Position numbers and translations under genes: made by a program | In this document: one piece after another, positions 10,580-22,472 of the stretch | Position numbering within the stretch: position 1 is the first letter of the stretch | Layout: each line of letters begins with the position of its first letter | Assembly: GCA_014925825.1 (NCBI GenBank) | Contig: JACGCK010000023.1 | Span: 62,001 to 126,000, forward strand | Reading direction: 5' to 3' | Origin: Pholiota molesta | Taxonomy: Eukaryota > Basidiomycota > Agaricomycetes > Agaricales > Strophariaceae | Length of the DNA: 64,000 bases | The notes under the pieces: model-generated | The model's database searches: none | What the model saw: the letters and a program-made list of their open reading frames with translations, nothing else | Told to the model about the DNA's origin: nothing

Positions 10580-12501
10580 ATGGGCTATTCGTTGATACAA
10601 GGCGGCGCTGGACTAACACTGACCTTGAAGGTATGTTCACGTTTTTGTTATCAGTCAATCAACATGAAATAACGTACGTCCACAGCAACAACTTGAAATG
10701 CATGGGCCACTCGCAATTAATGGCAATGTCTCGACCGAAGAAGCAAATTGTCTGATTGACGAAGCTATAGAGCGGCACTATGCCTCTATTTTGTATTTGG
10801 AATCCCAGGAAAATTGCCTGGCGTCCATCGAGCTGCACCAAGCCTCTATTTTGGCCTTGAAATCACAGAGAAATAGCCTCGCATCTATCGCCCGCATTCC
10901 TCCCGAAGTCCTCGGCAAGGTTTTTGACTTCACGAAAGCAGCAATTGAACCTCCACTCTTTCCGCTGTACAAAATGAAAGGAGCTCCAAGATGGCTCAAG
11001 ATGACCCACGTAAGTCGCCACTGGAGGGATGTCGCTATCAATTTACCCAGTCTATGGGTCAATTTGCGACTGGGCAACCTCCCATTCCTCGAAAAAATGC
11101 TCTCTAGATCCAAGGGGGCTGGTCTCATAATCCAAGCATCTTTTTCTTGCCCTTCCGGAGTGGCCCACTTTTCGGCCATTGCTTTGTCCCTAGCTCTCAA
11201 TGATAGCTCGCGCATCAAGGTACTATCGCTTAGGGACGTCAGATGGGACGCTTGGAGATATTTAGAAGGCTTATTGCCCAAGTCCGCCCCACAACTTGAA
11301 TACCTTTGCTTGACGGGTTCATCTACAGACCTCATTATTCCGAAGAGATTCTGTGCGAAGCACCAAAATTACGACGTCTAGAATTAACTCGCTTTGGCGT
11401 GGACTGGAATTCACATTCACACCTCCTACATTCTCTCACACACTTGAAACTTCACAGCATAATTCGAAATTCTCCGCCAACGTGGAAACGATTCGTGAAT
11501 GTAATAAAAAGAATGCCCCACCTCGAAGTTTTGGATTTGGATGTCTCCCTTTCAAATCAAAAGTCGGAGCAAATCTCCTTGGACCTGCCAATCTTTCGCT
11601 CAGTTCACCTCGCCTCTCTTAGGGCCCTGTCTATAAACTGTAACAAGGAAGAGCTGGATACTTTCTTGACTTGCGTCACTTTTCCGCCACCGCCAAGGTC
11701 GTGATCGAATGTCATGAGTCTCTCCATAGCAGGCCAGATTTCCATGGCGTCCTTTTGAGACTTGCCCAATTGTATTCCGATACGCTTTTTGATACACACT
11801 TACAAACCCTTATCTTGTATCAGCCACCTCAGTCTCCTGGAGTTCGACTCAAGCTATTCACGGATGCTTTGGCAGATTGGCAAATGCTAGATCATAAAAA
11901 TATGGTCGCTCAGTTCGTATTGTCATTTTGTTGGTCGCCAAGCTTTTCATCACTGGCAAATTCTACCCATGTTTTGAACGACATTTTTAGCGTTGGAATA
12001 CCCGTGCAGAATGTCAGATGTGTATATCTAGGGGAGAAGATAGTCGAATTTGACTCCGAAACATTAGCAAATACGATTGGAAAGCTAGGTCAAGTGCGCT
12101 TTGTCATGGCAGCAAGGAATACAGGCAGGATCCTTGTCAACGCACTGCAACTTCGCTTACACGTCGAACACGCTGGGCGTTCATACATTGACCATACAGT
12201 GGCTCCAGCCGAAACATTCTATTTTCCAAGTCTTTCCTCGATATATTTCTACCGGTCAAGATTCAGGGCATCCGATCAGTACCAACGGTTGCAAGACGAT
12301 CCGAGAGCTCTGCCAATTCGGTTGCTTCATGACTGCATTGTCCAGCGTCACCAGTCCGGGGCCCCAGAGATGGAACAGCTAAGTTTCAAATTTTGCCGCA
12401 AACTATTCAAGGACGACATTGTTTTTCTCAAGAAGATGGAATTTGTACAGGATATTGACTGGGATTATGAAGAGATAAACGCTCATACCGATTATTACTA
12501 G
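10580..12501 (+). CDS. F-box/LRR-like protein A
   Basis: Agaricomycete F-box-type protein, expected to act as a substrate receptor of SCF ubiquitin ligases. The F-box-like core is IARIPPEVLGKVFDF followed by WLKMTHVSRHWRDVAINLPS and LWVNLRLG, the usual pattern of this expanded family. A leucine-rich C-terminal half follows (APQLEYLCLTG, APKLRRLELTRFG, MPHLEVLDLDVSL). Upstream of the F-box two similar blocks (HYASILYLESQENCLASI and HQASILALKSQRNSLASI) form an internal duplication. The start is uncertain: a short exon at ATG 10580 joins cleanly through an intron 10631-10685, while ATG 10698 is the simple alternative. Frame corrections are needed near 11335 and 11675; the second fits one T missing from TTT. 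Substrate unknown. Confidence 0.68.
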
Positions 12502-12748
12502 TTTTCTGATAGAGGCTAGAGATCAACATCACTTGAATAGGGTTGTAAATGACAGTGACTCTACTGGTACTAAAGGGGGACAAATAGAATAGGAGGAGAT
12601 GCAGAGACAGCGAATGACAGGGACTATGCCGCAACAGATGATGTATATTAATCTACGAACCCAAATGACTGTTAATCATAAAGAATCTAGCTCCTCTGTA
12701 GGATTAATAACGTTACTCCGAGTCTTTTCAGAACTACGCTGATATCAG

Positions 12749-14385
12749 CTACATTGCCACATTGAACAAATGCGATGCTCTGAATGGCCGATTCCATGAG
12801 AGCGCGTTTGCGGACGAAATCGAACAATCTTCGATATCATTGGAATCCTCAAATAGAGCGTGCTCCAATACGATGGTCCTCAATGATGGAAGTAGTGGTG
12901 ATTGATCCAACGTATTTTGGGAATTGAGCACGGGCAATAGGCGCTGCAGGCTGTAGTCCATCGTTATGTATAGCCTCTCCACCTTGGGAAATATCACGAG
13001 GATTTTGACAATGCAGGAATCATAGAGAGCGTCGGAATGATTGAAATCAAGCCGAAGTTGTGGCACTTCTGGAGAAGCATCCTTTAGAATAGAAAGGAAA
13101 GAAGGGAATATTGCCATTATATTGGGGTCTGCGTAGCTGGCGAACCAATTCAACGAGATCACACGGCTGTTGCAAAGTTCTCCGTCCTCAAGGCTCCTTT
13201 TCGTAAATCCTAAGCCTGTTGGATTACATAAAACTGTAAGGCTACTTTGTCGTAGCTCCGCCTGCGGAAGTCGTAGATGGTGCTGGAGATAAGATGTCAT
13301 CGAGTTGAAAAAGGCGTCCAAACGAGTCCTATAACATTTGACGTCTATCACTGAAAACGTCTCGAAGTTGAAGTCTAGGTGTGTCAGGAGTATGCTGCAT
13401 GATTCGCTATTGCCGAGGAGGCTGAGCGATTTCAGATGTGGGAGGGTAACCATTGGCACGTCCCTGTGACTCTCAATGTCGGGATCATTTTCGTGGAGGA
13501 GGAGCGAAAGCGCTGGCAAGCACCAATGTGTGGAGGTCCTTCATATTCCCTAGAATTTCCAACCAAGCCACCGCAGTAGGGATATAGGATGACGAAGGTT
13601 TTCGAACGATCAATGTGGTAAGGTTCCGAAATACCGGAGAGGAGAAATGACATCCGCATCCACGTATATCAAGTACTCTGAGCTGAGGAGCTCGATTGGC
13701 AAAAATATCTTTTGGCAATGTAAAATCTTTATCGGTTTGTTGGGATCCTTGGATGATTATGGAGAATGTATGAAGATAGGGTGACGGTTGTGAAACATTC
13801 TCTCGAATATGGAACCAAAGATTCTTCTTGAACTTGACAAAAAATCGCTGGCATCTGGGCAGGTATGGCATGGCCCACGCAAGCTTCTCTTCATTGAGAG
13901 TACCAGCTCCCAGAAGGTATAGAATTTCGGGTATCGATCTAGGTTCGTTCCGTAGGGCGCTGCGCATCAGCGAGTTGGTGTATTCCTTGCTCATCAGATG
14001 AGTCGTTAACGAGGGAAGAACAACATCAGTGAACGGTACTGATCCTGCACGAGATGCGACTTCTTTTATCCATGGTAAACGATCCCCAAAGTCGAGCGAC
14101 GCTGCCCAGAGCATGGGATAATGGAGCATAATCGACCTCCATGCATGAGACACTTGAGATGTCCATCGCGTCGTCTGGCTAGGAATGTGCGGATTGTCTA
14201 GATCGATGATGTGTTGAGCATGAATATCTTTGTTAAGAGATCGTAGTTGAGTTGAATATGGGCATCGATGCATTGCGCTTGCGAAGATCTTCTAGAGCAG
14301 GTGCCACTGAAGATTTGGATTTCCGAATGCGAGCGTTCTGTTTGGAGATTCCTGAGCCATCGCTTTCAAGAAGAATATCCTGATT
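12749..14385 (-). CDS. F-box/LRR-like protein B (5' end uncertain)
   Basis: Same family as gene A but in opposite orientation; the two 3' ends converge with about 250 bp between stops. The sequence shows a helical lead (APALEDLRKRNAS), an F-box-like core (NYDLLTKIFMLNTSSI) then VSHAWRSIMLHYPMLWAASL, and many LRR-like strands (APQLRVLDIRGCG, NLTTLIVRKPS, LPHLKSLSLLGNSESC, LPSLRTIVLEHALF). The exon containing the F-box seems to begin at 14385 after an acceptor ACTAATAG; an upstream first exon (perhaps ATG 14472) could not be joined in frame. Frame corrections are needed around 13510, 14215 and 14255, so the exact N-terminus is unreliable. It could be real or mildly decayed; the long undisturbed blocks favour a functional gene with sequence errors. 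Confidence 0.58.
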
Positions 14386-14735
14386 CTATTAGTCGGGAAA
14401 ACGAAGTCTGTCAAAGGCCGATTTATCGTTCAATCCAAATGTGCACGGGGTTGGAGCTTGGATCTCGGTCATGCGTGAGGCACTGTCGTCACCCGAGGGT
14501 AAAGATATGGTTATCCGCGACAGAATATACCAGTTTTGAGAGAGAATGGCAGTATCAGCTGAATGGCATTGGTAGTGAGTCGAGACGCGTGTACATTTGA
14601 TTCTATACGCACCTGTGATTGAGTCGTCACCGTGACGGACAACACGGCCGTAATATTTGGGTAAAATTTGAATGGCCAACGGTTGCAGTGCAGACTCCTT
14701 GGACCTACGAATGTCATTATCGTTGAAAACTATTT

Positions 14736-16672
14736 TTAGAAAATAGTAGGTTGACTAGAGACCATAAGTGATATATAGCTCAAAAAAAAAAAAAAAGATG
14801 TAGGAAGACGTAACAATGATTTAATTAAGGGGTTGCTGTGGGAAGTCTGAGGAAAAAAGTATGAATATACATCATGCAGTGCTAAGATTGCCTGTGAATG
14901 CCGCATAATGACGTTCGCTTTCTTGAACATGGATTGAAGGTATTCGAGTGTCCGGGAAGGCAAGGCGTCGGGGGTTCCAATGGTCAATCTTTCCAGATTT
15001 TCGTTGACATCCTTTTAAAACTCTCGAGCACGTCAGGAAGTCAGATAGACTTCCAAGGTACAATGACACGGATCTGAGAGATAGTTTGTTTCGCATAATA
15101 TACTCGATAATATTCCAGGTAGGCAGCACGCTGGAACAATGGTCGACAAACTTCCAGGGAACATGGGACGGTTTGGAATTTAGGGACAATCTGACAAGAC
15201 GAGGCCAGGCTGCCAACATTCGCATCACAATATCGTCAGATACTTCGAGAGGCCTAGGGTGTCGGATAGTCAGCTGCTTAATGTTTGTAAAGCAAGCGAT
15301 ATTTTCCAACGTAAACCACGCTCTCTGTTCATCTGGATCGAGATTTCTCACTAGAAGAGATAGAGATTCGACGTTGGGAAAGACTCGAGAAATATGCGGC
15401 CAGCCATTTTGATCCATAGGAGACCGGAGAGACGGTATTCTGATAACCAACGAATGTAGACTCGGCACGGGCTTCATGAGATAAGGCAGAGCCAAATAGT
15501 TATCTAGATAACAATTGAGGTCCATGGTCTCCAGAGCGAGAAACTTTTGGCTTATCGTCTGAGAAAGACAACCCCATAACGGCATTATACCAGTGACAGT
15601 GAAGCGTTGTAGATTCTTCAAGTCCCCAAGCGCAAAGAACACCTCAGGGCTCATCATGTTGCCGGGAACGGTGAGTTCGCGGAGGTTGACAAGGTATGGC
15701 AGAGAGTGGATTACAGAAAGTTGGAGATCATTGGTGTTACTACTTGCAGTAGCAGAGTACACAAGTTCCAGGGCTTCGAGGTGCTCCAAAATTTGCATCA
15801 TGCATTGGGTATACGAGGACGAGCCTAGAAAGAGGATAAGAGACTTCGCCTTCGGAAAAAAGTCCTGAAGGACAGATTCCATGTCCACTATAAACTCGAC
15901 AAGCTTGGCTGAAAACGTTCGCGGTGCTTTTGGAGGTCGAATTTCTACTACAGTAGTGGCGAGAAGCTGCTCGTGGTAAGGCTTCAAGGATAGCTTGTCG
16001 CAGTCTGCATCCAGTTTCATGGTAGTAGTTTGGGTCATGATCCCAGCCACTCGTCGTGAGGCGATGTAAGCATGAATGGATGCATTGTGGTTTACGACGT
16101 TGATGTCTTGAGACGCAACATGAGGGGGAATGTCCTAGTGATGAGAGAAAAAAAATCCGGAAGTTGCTCAGCCTTGATGTTATAAATGAGTTCCTTCAAA
16201 TGGAACAAAGGTCCATCCAGAGCTGACAGACAGTCTTTAAATTGGGAGACCTGTTTCTCACTCAAGGAATCGGTAACAGTGATGGTGGCCGTTGTTGCAG
16301 ATGCCGAAAATGATCCGTTAAGAGCCTTTGTACCGAACATGCCGAACACGATAAGAGGGTCGGATGATTTGTCGAGGGAAAAATAGAGAGTTTCTGCGTT
16401 ATTATGAGACATGGAGAGATAGAAGAGTAGCTTTGTACATTCCTAGTGCAGCTCGGAATTTAAACGATCTCATTGCAATTGTGGCATTCGGCCTTGACTT
16501 GGCCCATCAAGCTTTCTTCAAGCACAATTTCTAGTAATGGCAACAATGAACGGTGCGTAACGTGGCACGGGATCGAACCCATTGAGATTGAGATTGTTGC
16601 TTGTGATCCGTTGCAAATGATTTGAAAACCGAGATACACGACTTCGAGGTTCGCAGGCGTAGATAACTTCAT
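14736..16672 (-). CDS. LRR-rich F-box-family-like protein C (ends uncertain)
   Basis: Minus-strand reading blocks join into an LRR-like protein: FHLKELIYNIKAEQLPDFFS, NASIHAYIASRRVAGI, HLEALELVYSATASS, LVNLRELTVPGNMM, VPSLHSLVIRIPSL, FPNVESLSLLVRNLD and LERLTIGTPDALPSRTLEYL. No F-box motif is visible, but the LRR style matches genes A and B, so it is probably the C-terminal region of the same family or a variant without the F-box. Corrections near 16112 (one A lost from AAA), 15012 and 15020 (one G lost each) link the blocks. The link from the upstream block at 16672-16460 (ANLEVVYLGFQIICNG) to the rest is unresolved. A 15-nt A run on the plus strand (14782-14796) lies near the 3' end. Confidence 0.5.
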
Positions 16673-17268
16673 TTATCATCACAAAGCACAAGGAACGTAC
16701 GTCTCAACTTTCCTGAGTGCAGAAATAAATATAGCAACGTGCAGACAGAAGAGAGACTAAGATGGTGGGCTTCCAATGGATCCGTGTAGGGCGAAGATGA
16801 CTACAAGAATAAAGACACGAAAATAGGCCATAGTCAGACTTGTATGAACGCAAGGAAGGCACACGGCCCAAGGCCTAAATGGTAGACTCGCTACCAGTCC
16901 TTCGGCCCTTCGATGCCAGGATGTGCTCAGAGGGACCTGAGCCTACAGTCAAGCACGAGATTCAGTCCATGGCAGACAATCCACAGAGTTGATCCTAGTT
17001 GATCCTGTCCAGAGGCAAAGACTCAGAGTAGATCAGAACAGGTTGAGTCACCAAGCAAGAGTCAAGGGTGCTGCAAAGACTCAGAGGGAGTCAAGTTTGG
17101 AGGAGTCAGTTTGGGGACGATGTCAGATCCTAACAACTGTCAATAACGCGTGAGTCACGTGGGTGTATTTTTTGGTTGAGGCTCCGAGTTGTGCGTCGGC
17201 GCCGCCTTGACGTGGATCCACTCCCATCCATCGCCTCTTTATCCACACATCCTCCGTAGCTTCTAGCT
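16673..17268. other. Intergenic, RCC1 promoter side
   Basis: Divergent spacer between gene C (-) and RCC1 (+). It holds a 10-bp tandem repeat AGTTGATCCT (16987-16996 and 16997-17006), a 14-bp direct repeat GCAAAGACTCAGAG (17015-17028 and 17073-17086) and a cluster of GAGTC/GACTC motifs described separately. A 24-codon signal-peptide-like frame on the minus strand (about 16831-16757) is noted but not supported as a gene. Confidence 0.5.
17044..17161 (+). promoter_or_regulatory. TGAGTCA / CACGTG motif cluster upstream of RCC1
   Basis: Two perfect TGAGTCA sites (17044-17050 and 17151-17157), the bZIP Gcn4/AP-1 consensus, plus several GAGTC half-sites between them. The second overlaps a CACGTG E-box (17156-17161). 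The cluster ends about 110 bp before the RCC1 start codon. The motif match is seen directly; binding is inferred. Confidence 0.45.
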
Positions 17269-19043
17269 ATGCCTCCTCGCCGCTCCTCTAGGGCCCCTCT
17301 GCAAAGCCTGTAACACCTGCTGTGTCTGACCAGGCTGCACCTAAACCCCGAGTCAATGGCACCAGCAAACGTGCTGCCTCGCCGGAGCGTCCGGCGTCGC
17401 CCCCCGCCAAGCGATCTCGTTCTGCAGCTCCGAAATCAGAGAACGATCCACCAGCCCCTACGGGACGCAAACCGAGATCTAAAGCTGCTGCTCCTGCTGC
17501 TCCTCCCACTCAACCTGCCACCAAAAAAGCCAGAAAACTCTCGCCTGTTCGTGAAGCCCACTCGGCCCCAGAGCATGTACAAGTGAAGCCCTACTTCAAC
17601 CCCCTACCCACACCTCCTCCAAAGAAAAGGCCAGGGCTCGTGCCTTTTGCCTGGGGAACAGGCAACTTTGGTCAATTTGGCATGGGACCTGATTTCCTCG
17701 ATGAAATCCACAAGCCCAAAAGAAATGTATGGGCCGAAGAAAAAATTGCAAATAATGAACTAGGACAAGATCACGGTGGTATGGAATATGTAGTAGCGGG
17801 TGGCCTACATACCATCTTTATCGATGAGAATGGGACAGTAAGTACATAGCATCATATTGTTCAATTGGAATATCTGACCAACCACCCTGCAGGTGTGGAC
17901 ATGTGGTGTTAATGACGATGCCGCTCTCGGTCGGGTCACTCAAGATGTCCCAGACCCAAACAATCCCGGTGCTTTCCTTAGCGTCGACGATCTGACTTCG
18001 TATCCCCATCCTCTGAAAACCCTGGTTGATGAGGGATTCCGTGCCGTCAAAGCTGTTGCCGGCGATAGTATCTGCGCCGCGGTGAGCGACAAGGGCGAAT
18101 TGAGGGTTTGGGGTTCATTCAGGGTGAGTAGTGTCTTCTCAAAAAGTACAACCATTATGCTAATGCGGATGTTGCAATATAGGTCAATGAAGGATCGCTT
18201 GGATTCTCGAATGGTCTCAAACACCAATATACACCAGTATCAATATTACAACTTAGCCACAAGCCTGGAGACGCTGAAAAGGTCTCCTCGATCGCGTCTG
18301 GAGGAAACCACATTCTCGTTCTCACCACCCATGGCAATATCTATACCTGGGGAGCTGGTGAACAGGCACAACTTGGCAGGAAGGTCATGGAACGCCGTAA
18401 AATTCACGGCACTGTTCCGGAGAAAGTCACCCTTGGAACTCGCAGCCGCAAAGCCACCATAGTCGGTGCGGGGGCTTTCCACTCGTTCGCCGTTGACGAC
18501 AAGGGTGACGTCTGGGGCTGGGGTCTGAACAGCATGGGCCAGACGGGAACCGGCTACGAATCGTCCGAGGACTCTGTCGTTCAGCTGCCCACGAAAGTCA
18601 TAGGCCTCAGTAAGGAGGAGCTGGGTGGCGACGTCGTCGTCCAGATCGAGGGTGGCAACCACCACACGCTTTTCCTGACTCAGCAGGGAAAGGTGTACGC
18701 CTGCGGCCGCTCCAATGCTGGCCAGCTTGGGCTGGAAGAAGACCACCCTGCGTTTAAGGACCAGATCGATCCCGAGTTCGTGCCGGAGCCCCAGTTGGTG
18801 TCGTTCCCCGATCCCGAGGATCCTGTCGTGCAGATCTCTGCTGGCGTTCATAACAACGCGGCAGTCACGAGGGGTGGTGCGCTTTATGCCTGGGGACAGG
18901 GCGTGCAGAGCGAACTCGGTCTGGGAGACGAGGAGGAAGTGAGGACACCACACGTCGTCGTGCGCAAGGATGGTGGTTCCTGGTTCGCGGCTGCCGTCTC
19001 ATGTGGTGGACAGCACACTGTGGGGCTGTTCCGTAAAAAATAA
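17269..19043 (+). CDS. RCC1: RCC1 / Pim1-type Ran guanine-nucleotide exchange factor
   Basis: Chromatin-bound GEF for Ran, needed for nucleocytoplasmic transport and spindle assembly. A basic, Pro/Ala/Lys-rich N-terminal tail (about 100 residues with KRAASPER and KKARKLSP) is followed by RCC1 propeller repeats: LVPFAWGTGNFGQFGMG, VWTCGVNDDAALGR, LRVWGSFRVNEGSLGFS, IYTWGAGEQAQLGR, VWGWGLNSMGQTGTG, VYACGRSNAGQLG, LYAWGQGVQSELGLG and a C-terminal CGGQHTVGLF. Introns follow NGT (GTAAGT) and SFR (GTGAGT). ATG 17269 gives MPPRRSSRAPLQ; one frame correction near 17304 (an A missing in the CAAAGCC context) links it to the tail. Otherwise intact and full length. Confidence 0.9.
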
Positions 19044-19498
19044 ATTGAAACACATCCTTCATTCGATCGTTTCTATCTTTCGACTATGTCAACTATGCAA
19101 ACAACTTGCTATCGTTGTTGTAATCGCTTTCTTCTTCGTGGCCTTACCGTGACTTATTTTCTCTTGCATTTATGGATAGATTTATCACACATCCTCCATT
19201 TCTCACTTTATTCTTGCTTTCATTAGGCTCTTAATTCTGTCGAACTTTCACGCACTCCATTTATCTACTCTCTCTCGACGCCATCGTTGTTCTGTTTAAG
19301 TAGTCTGTTTGTAGTTGTAAGAATTCTTTGCATATGCCGTACATGTCCGTCGAACCTGCATTTTACGTCAAGTTTGGGTAATACACCAAGAAAAGGTTAA
19401 ATGTAAGCAGTTCCTCTTGAATTTTCTCGCCGCCCGCCTTTCTTTTCTTTCATTCTCTTTCATTGGCAGTTTCCCAAATTCCCCAATTATTTTAAGAA
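19044..19498. other. Intergenic, no gene seen
   Basis: T-rich 3' region of RCC1 and upstream region of the next plus-strand gene; short pyrimidine tracts near 19435-19465 sit just before the next start codon. No further structure recognised. Confidence 0.5.
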
Positions 19499-20570
19499 AT
19501 GTCTGGTCCATCTGCTGCAAATAATGTGAGTTGATACCCCGATAAACACCTCTTTGAGCCGCAAAAAAAAGGCGCAAAGGCCGGCATGTTCACCCGCTCT
19601 CCTCCATAGGTAATACCAGCCGGACATGCGTTCCTCAACATGGACACCTTTGTGACCATCAAGGCGAAAGAAATGGCTAAAAAGCTCCTCGAGCAGGCCG
19701 AGAACCGCAATCCGGACATGTTTGATATGTATATTCACAACGGTCAGTTATTTTAGAACGCGTCAAAGGTCTGACAACCGATGGTTTTATTCTTCAGATT
19801 ACTTTGCTTACGGAGTCTTTGAACTTGTGGACAAAACTCTGGGACCTTGAGCACGAAAATCAAGAAAAAGGATTGGCAAGAGGCTTATCATGTCCTCGAA
19901 GCCCTGACCGCTTTCATTGATTGTGAAGTCGTTTGGACGCGTACGTGGACACCGTTATCCGGTATTTGAAACGCTGATAATTTATGATTGTAGAATGCGA
20001 CGACGGTGACCGCGTTAATATCGCCCAAAAACCATAGGCGCCTCAGCCATTACCGCTTTACAAGGCTTAGAAGACATGGCCGACTTTGACAAGTCTTCGT
20101 TCCCTAGCTTGGAGGGCCTCTTGCGCAAACTAGCCAAGTTGAGCGATGATGGAGAAGTCTGTAGCAAGAAATACTGCCCCTTATTCATCGGCTTGGCGCG
20201 TCGCCTCTTCACTGGTAAAACCGAAGCCGATTTCACACGGGAAAGGGACATGTTGAGGGAGTGGTCCCGCAAGATGGATGATGAAGACGACAGGAAGGAC
20301 GTCGAAGAAGAGCTAGATAGAATGGCCGAAGAACGAAACAAAGCAATCGCCGCAGGAAAGCCCATTAAGCCATGGTTTGAGGAAGGAGCTGTTGAGACCA
20401 AAATTCCCAATGAGCTCAAATTTGCCCGCGTCTGGAAAGATTATAGGGAGTATCTAATGGGTGTCCCTAAGCAGCCGCTCATGGGTCCTCCGAAATGGGA
20501 TATCACGACCTGGACTGATGCAGAGAAAAAGCCCTACCATTTTGGAGAGGAAGATAGCGATGATTACTAG
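19499..20570 (+). CDS. Orphan conserved-looking protein, about 300 aa
   Basis: I do not recognise this family. The start ATG 19499 encodes MSGPSAANN, then an intron, then IPAGHAFLNMDTFVTIKAKE, KLLEQAENRNPDMFDMYIHN, another intron, DYFAYGVFELVDKTL and an amphipathic, mostly helical body. The C-terminal half is rich in Lys/Glu/Asp (WSRKMDDEDDRKDVEEELDR) and ends in an acidic tail GEEDSDDY. No signal peptide or membrane span, so probably a soluble cytosolic or nuclear protein. Two frame corrections are required: near 19849 (one C missing, GGACCTTG for GGACCCTTG) and near 20031 (one A missing from an A-run before CCATAGG). With them the reading frame is open throughout. Confidence 0.6.
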
Positions 20571-20726
20571 GGCTTGCTTTCGGAAAGTCGCTGAAAATAT
20601 TTGCTGCGAAATATTGTTGTAATTGATAGATCCATATCCCATGTGCATGAGGATTTATAAATGAACAAAATAATACCAGATTCCATGATAGATCACCTCA
20701 TATCCTTCCCACAGAGGCCAGTAAGA

Positions 20727-22134
20727 TCAGGTATATGTGACTGCAAGTCGACCAACAATGTAGTCTTCAGTATTGACTGCAGGATATTTGGCGACGTCCC
20801 CACAATTTGGCAAGCAAGCCACTTCAGCGGAGAAATTGGGATTGCAGAAGAACGCAATTGATTGTCTCGCGGGCGTCAGAATCTCAGTTTCGCTGGACTT
20901 CTTAGCTGGCGCTACCACACGGTGCAATGTCGAGCGCAGCACATCGTTGCTCCAGCGAGCTAATAAATCGCCCACGTTGACCACGACAGTATCTGGCTGA
21001 GAGGGAATAAGAAGATGAATCGTTGAGACATGCCAGAGAAATCCCTCACGATTGGAGTTGCTGGCACAAATTCGCCTGTGTGGGGATTCTTCACCTCTAG
21101 GCCACCAACAGAGTCTTGGAAAAGGAGTGTCAATGTGCCATAATCTTGGTTTAATTTGTATGAGCCAAAACTGAACACATAACGAATTGGTATAACGCAC
21201 CGCTGTGCGCACCGGCTCTTGCTTGACTGTCGTCTTTCAAAACATCTGTTTTAATGGCTGGATATGACAGGAGTCGCAGATTATGACATTTTTCGTCGAT
21301 CTTTTCGTCAAAGAAATGATCCTCAAGATCGAGCCCAATTGCAATGGCCCGCATAACATGCAAATGAAGTTCATGACACGTCTAGTAAAAATATTCATTT
21401 TGGAAGGATTCGCGAAGTTTGATTAAAAAATCTTACCTCATAAAAGTCCAACATATTCTGCTTGAACCCTGGAACGTGTGTCTCCGATGGCCAACGATTC
21501 TTCCAAACTGAATCCCAGTCTCTGCCGATTTCCATGGTTTCCTTGAAGTCGGGCGCCTTCTCGCGGAGTGCAGCTATTTCTGCAGGATCTGCGGACTGAG
21601 TAACGCGCTCCCGACCAATTCTCACATATCCACGGTTTGAGCGGGGGTCTTCCCAAGCGAGACTATCCTAAACACGATGTCATGAGGAGCGACATAAATG
21701 AATGCACCTCATGGCTACTGACCTTGACTTCGGTAGGTAGCTGGAAGAACTCCGCGCTCTGGTGGATATACCATTAGCCAAAGAGTATTGGTACTGAAAC
21801 AGAGAGCCTCCTCACCTTTTTGAAAGCGGTATGTACCTCGGCTACATGCGTTGTTGCCCAGCAGGACCATGAATCAACTAATACAATGTAGGCTAACTTC
21901 AGACATACCTGGCGTTACTCCATGGTTTTTAATGTAAATGAACCCACTCTCCTTGAAGGCACTGACGATTTCGTTCGCGGTTTGCTTCTTCTCCTCTCTG
22001 GATGACGCTGAACGAAACTTGGAGAAGTCGATCACTGGAATGGAGAATGAATTAGCAGTTGCAAGATGTCGTTTCGCATTCAAGTGAAAGACATTGGAAG
22101 GGCGCAAGAGAAGGTGGACGCGAGCGAATAGCAT
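20727..22134 (-). CDS. 2-oxoglutarate/Fe(II) oxygenase, isopenicillin-N-synthase-like
   Basis: Non-haem iron dioxygenase of the IPNS-like family. The DIOX_N part shows FSIPVIDFSKF and FIYIKNHGVTP. The double-stranded beta-helix has the iron ligands in GAHSDYGTLTLLFQD (H-x-D) and LRSTLHRVV (distal His), and the 2OG-binding R-x-S in PARQSIAFFCNPN. Several introns are placed cleanly, e.g. NHGVTP-AEVHTAFKK, FQLPTEVK-DSLAWEDP, AHS-DYG and TPI-PDTVVV, with no frame correction. The N-terminus from ATG 22134 (MLFARVHLLLRPSNVFHLNA then KRHLATA) is basic and poor in acidic residues, suggesting mitochondrial import. Substrate unknown. It has no biosynthetic-cluster neighbours, so a primary-metabolic or detoxification role is as likely as secondary metabolism. 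Confidence 0.83.
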
Positions 22135-22472
22135 GGTATCCGAGAAAGAGGTATATATGGAGGCGCACCCTGTGTTCAACTTGGGCCGTGGCTGATAAGA
22201 GCGATGCGAGATGAGGGGATGGTCTGGGCTGTTGATAAGTACGGTCTAAATATAGCACCCCCTGAGTGCAGTGCATGTCATTCTCCATGTGCCTGCGGCC
22301 AGGCAATTGAGGAAAGACGATGCCCATTCCTTAATGCAAGCGATCTAGGAGTTCGAAAAAATACATGGCCGTTTGCGCGCGACACCCAACCCCTCCACTT
22401 AAGGGTATTGGAATTTGGGCTGCCAATTCGAGTTCTCTCCCATTGCCTCCTTGCGATTCTCTCCGAATAATC
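22135..22472. other. Divergent intergenic region, no gene seen
   Basis: Separates the oxygenase (-) from the next plus-strand gene. The longest frames here lack family resemblance. No repeats or strong motif recognised. Confidence 0.5.

Noticed and set aside
14782..14796. A15 run as a retroposed poly(A) tail
   Set aside because: No target-site duplication or processed gene next to it; likely a simple homopolymer in the 3' region of gene C.
16561..16583. tRNA B-box-like GGTTCGATCCC on the minus strand
   Set aside because: No acceptor, D or anticodon arms around it; it is within a coding block of LRR gene C.
16757..16831. Minus-strand mini-ORF resembling a signal peptide (MAYFRVFILVVIFALHGSIG)
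   Set aside because: Ends after 24 codons, no in-frame splice continuation found; could be a first exon but unsupported.
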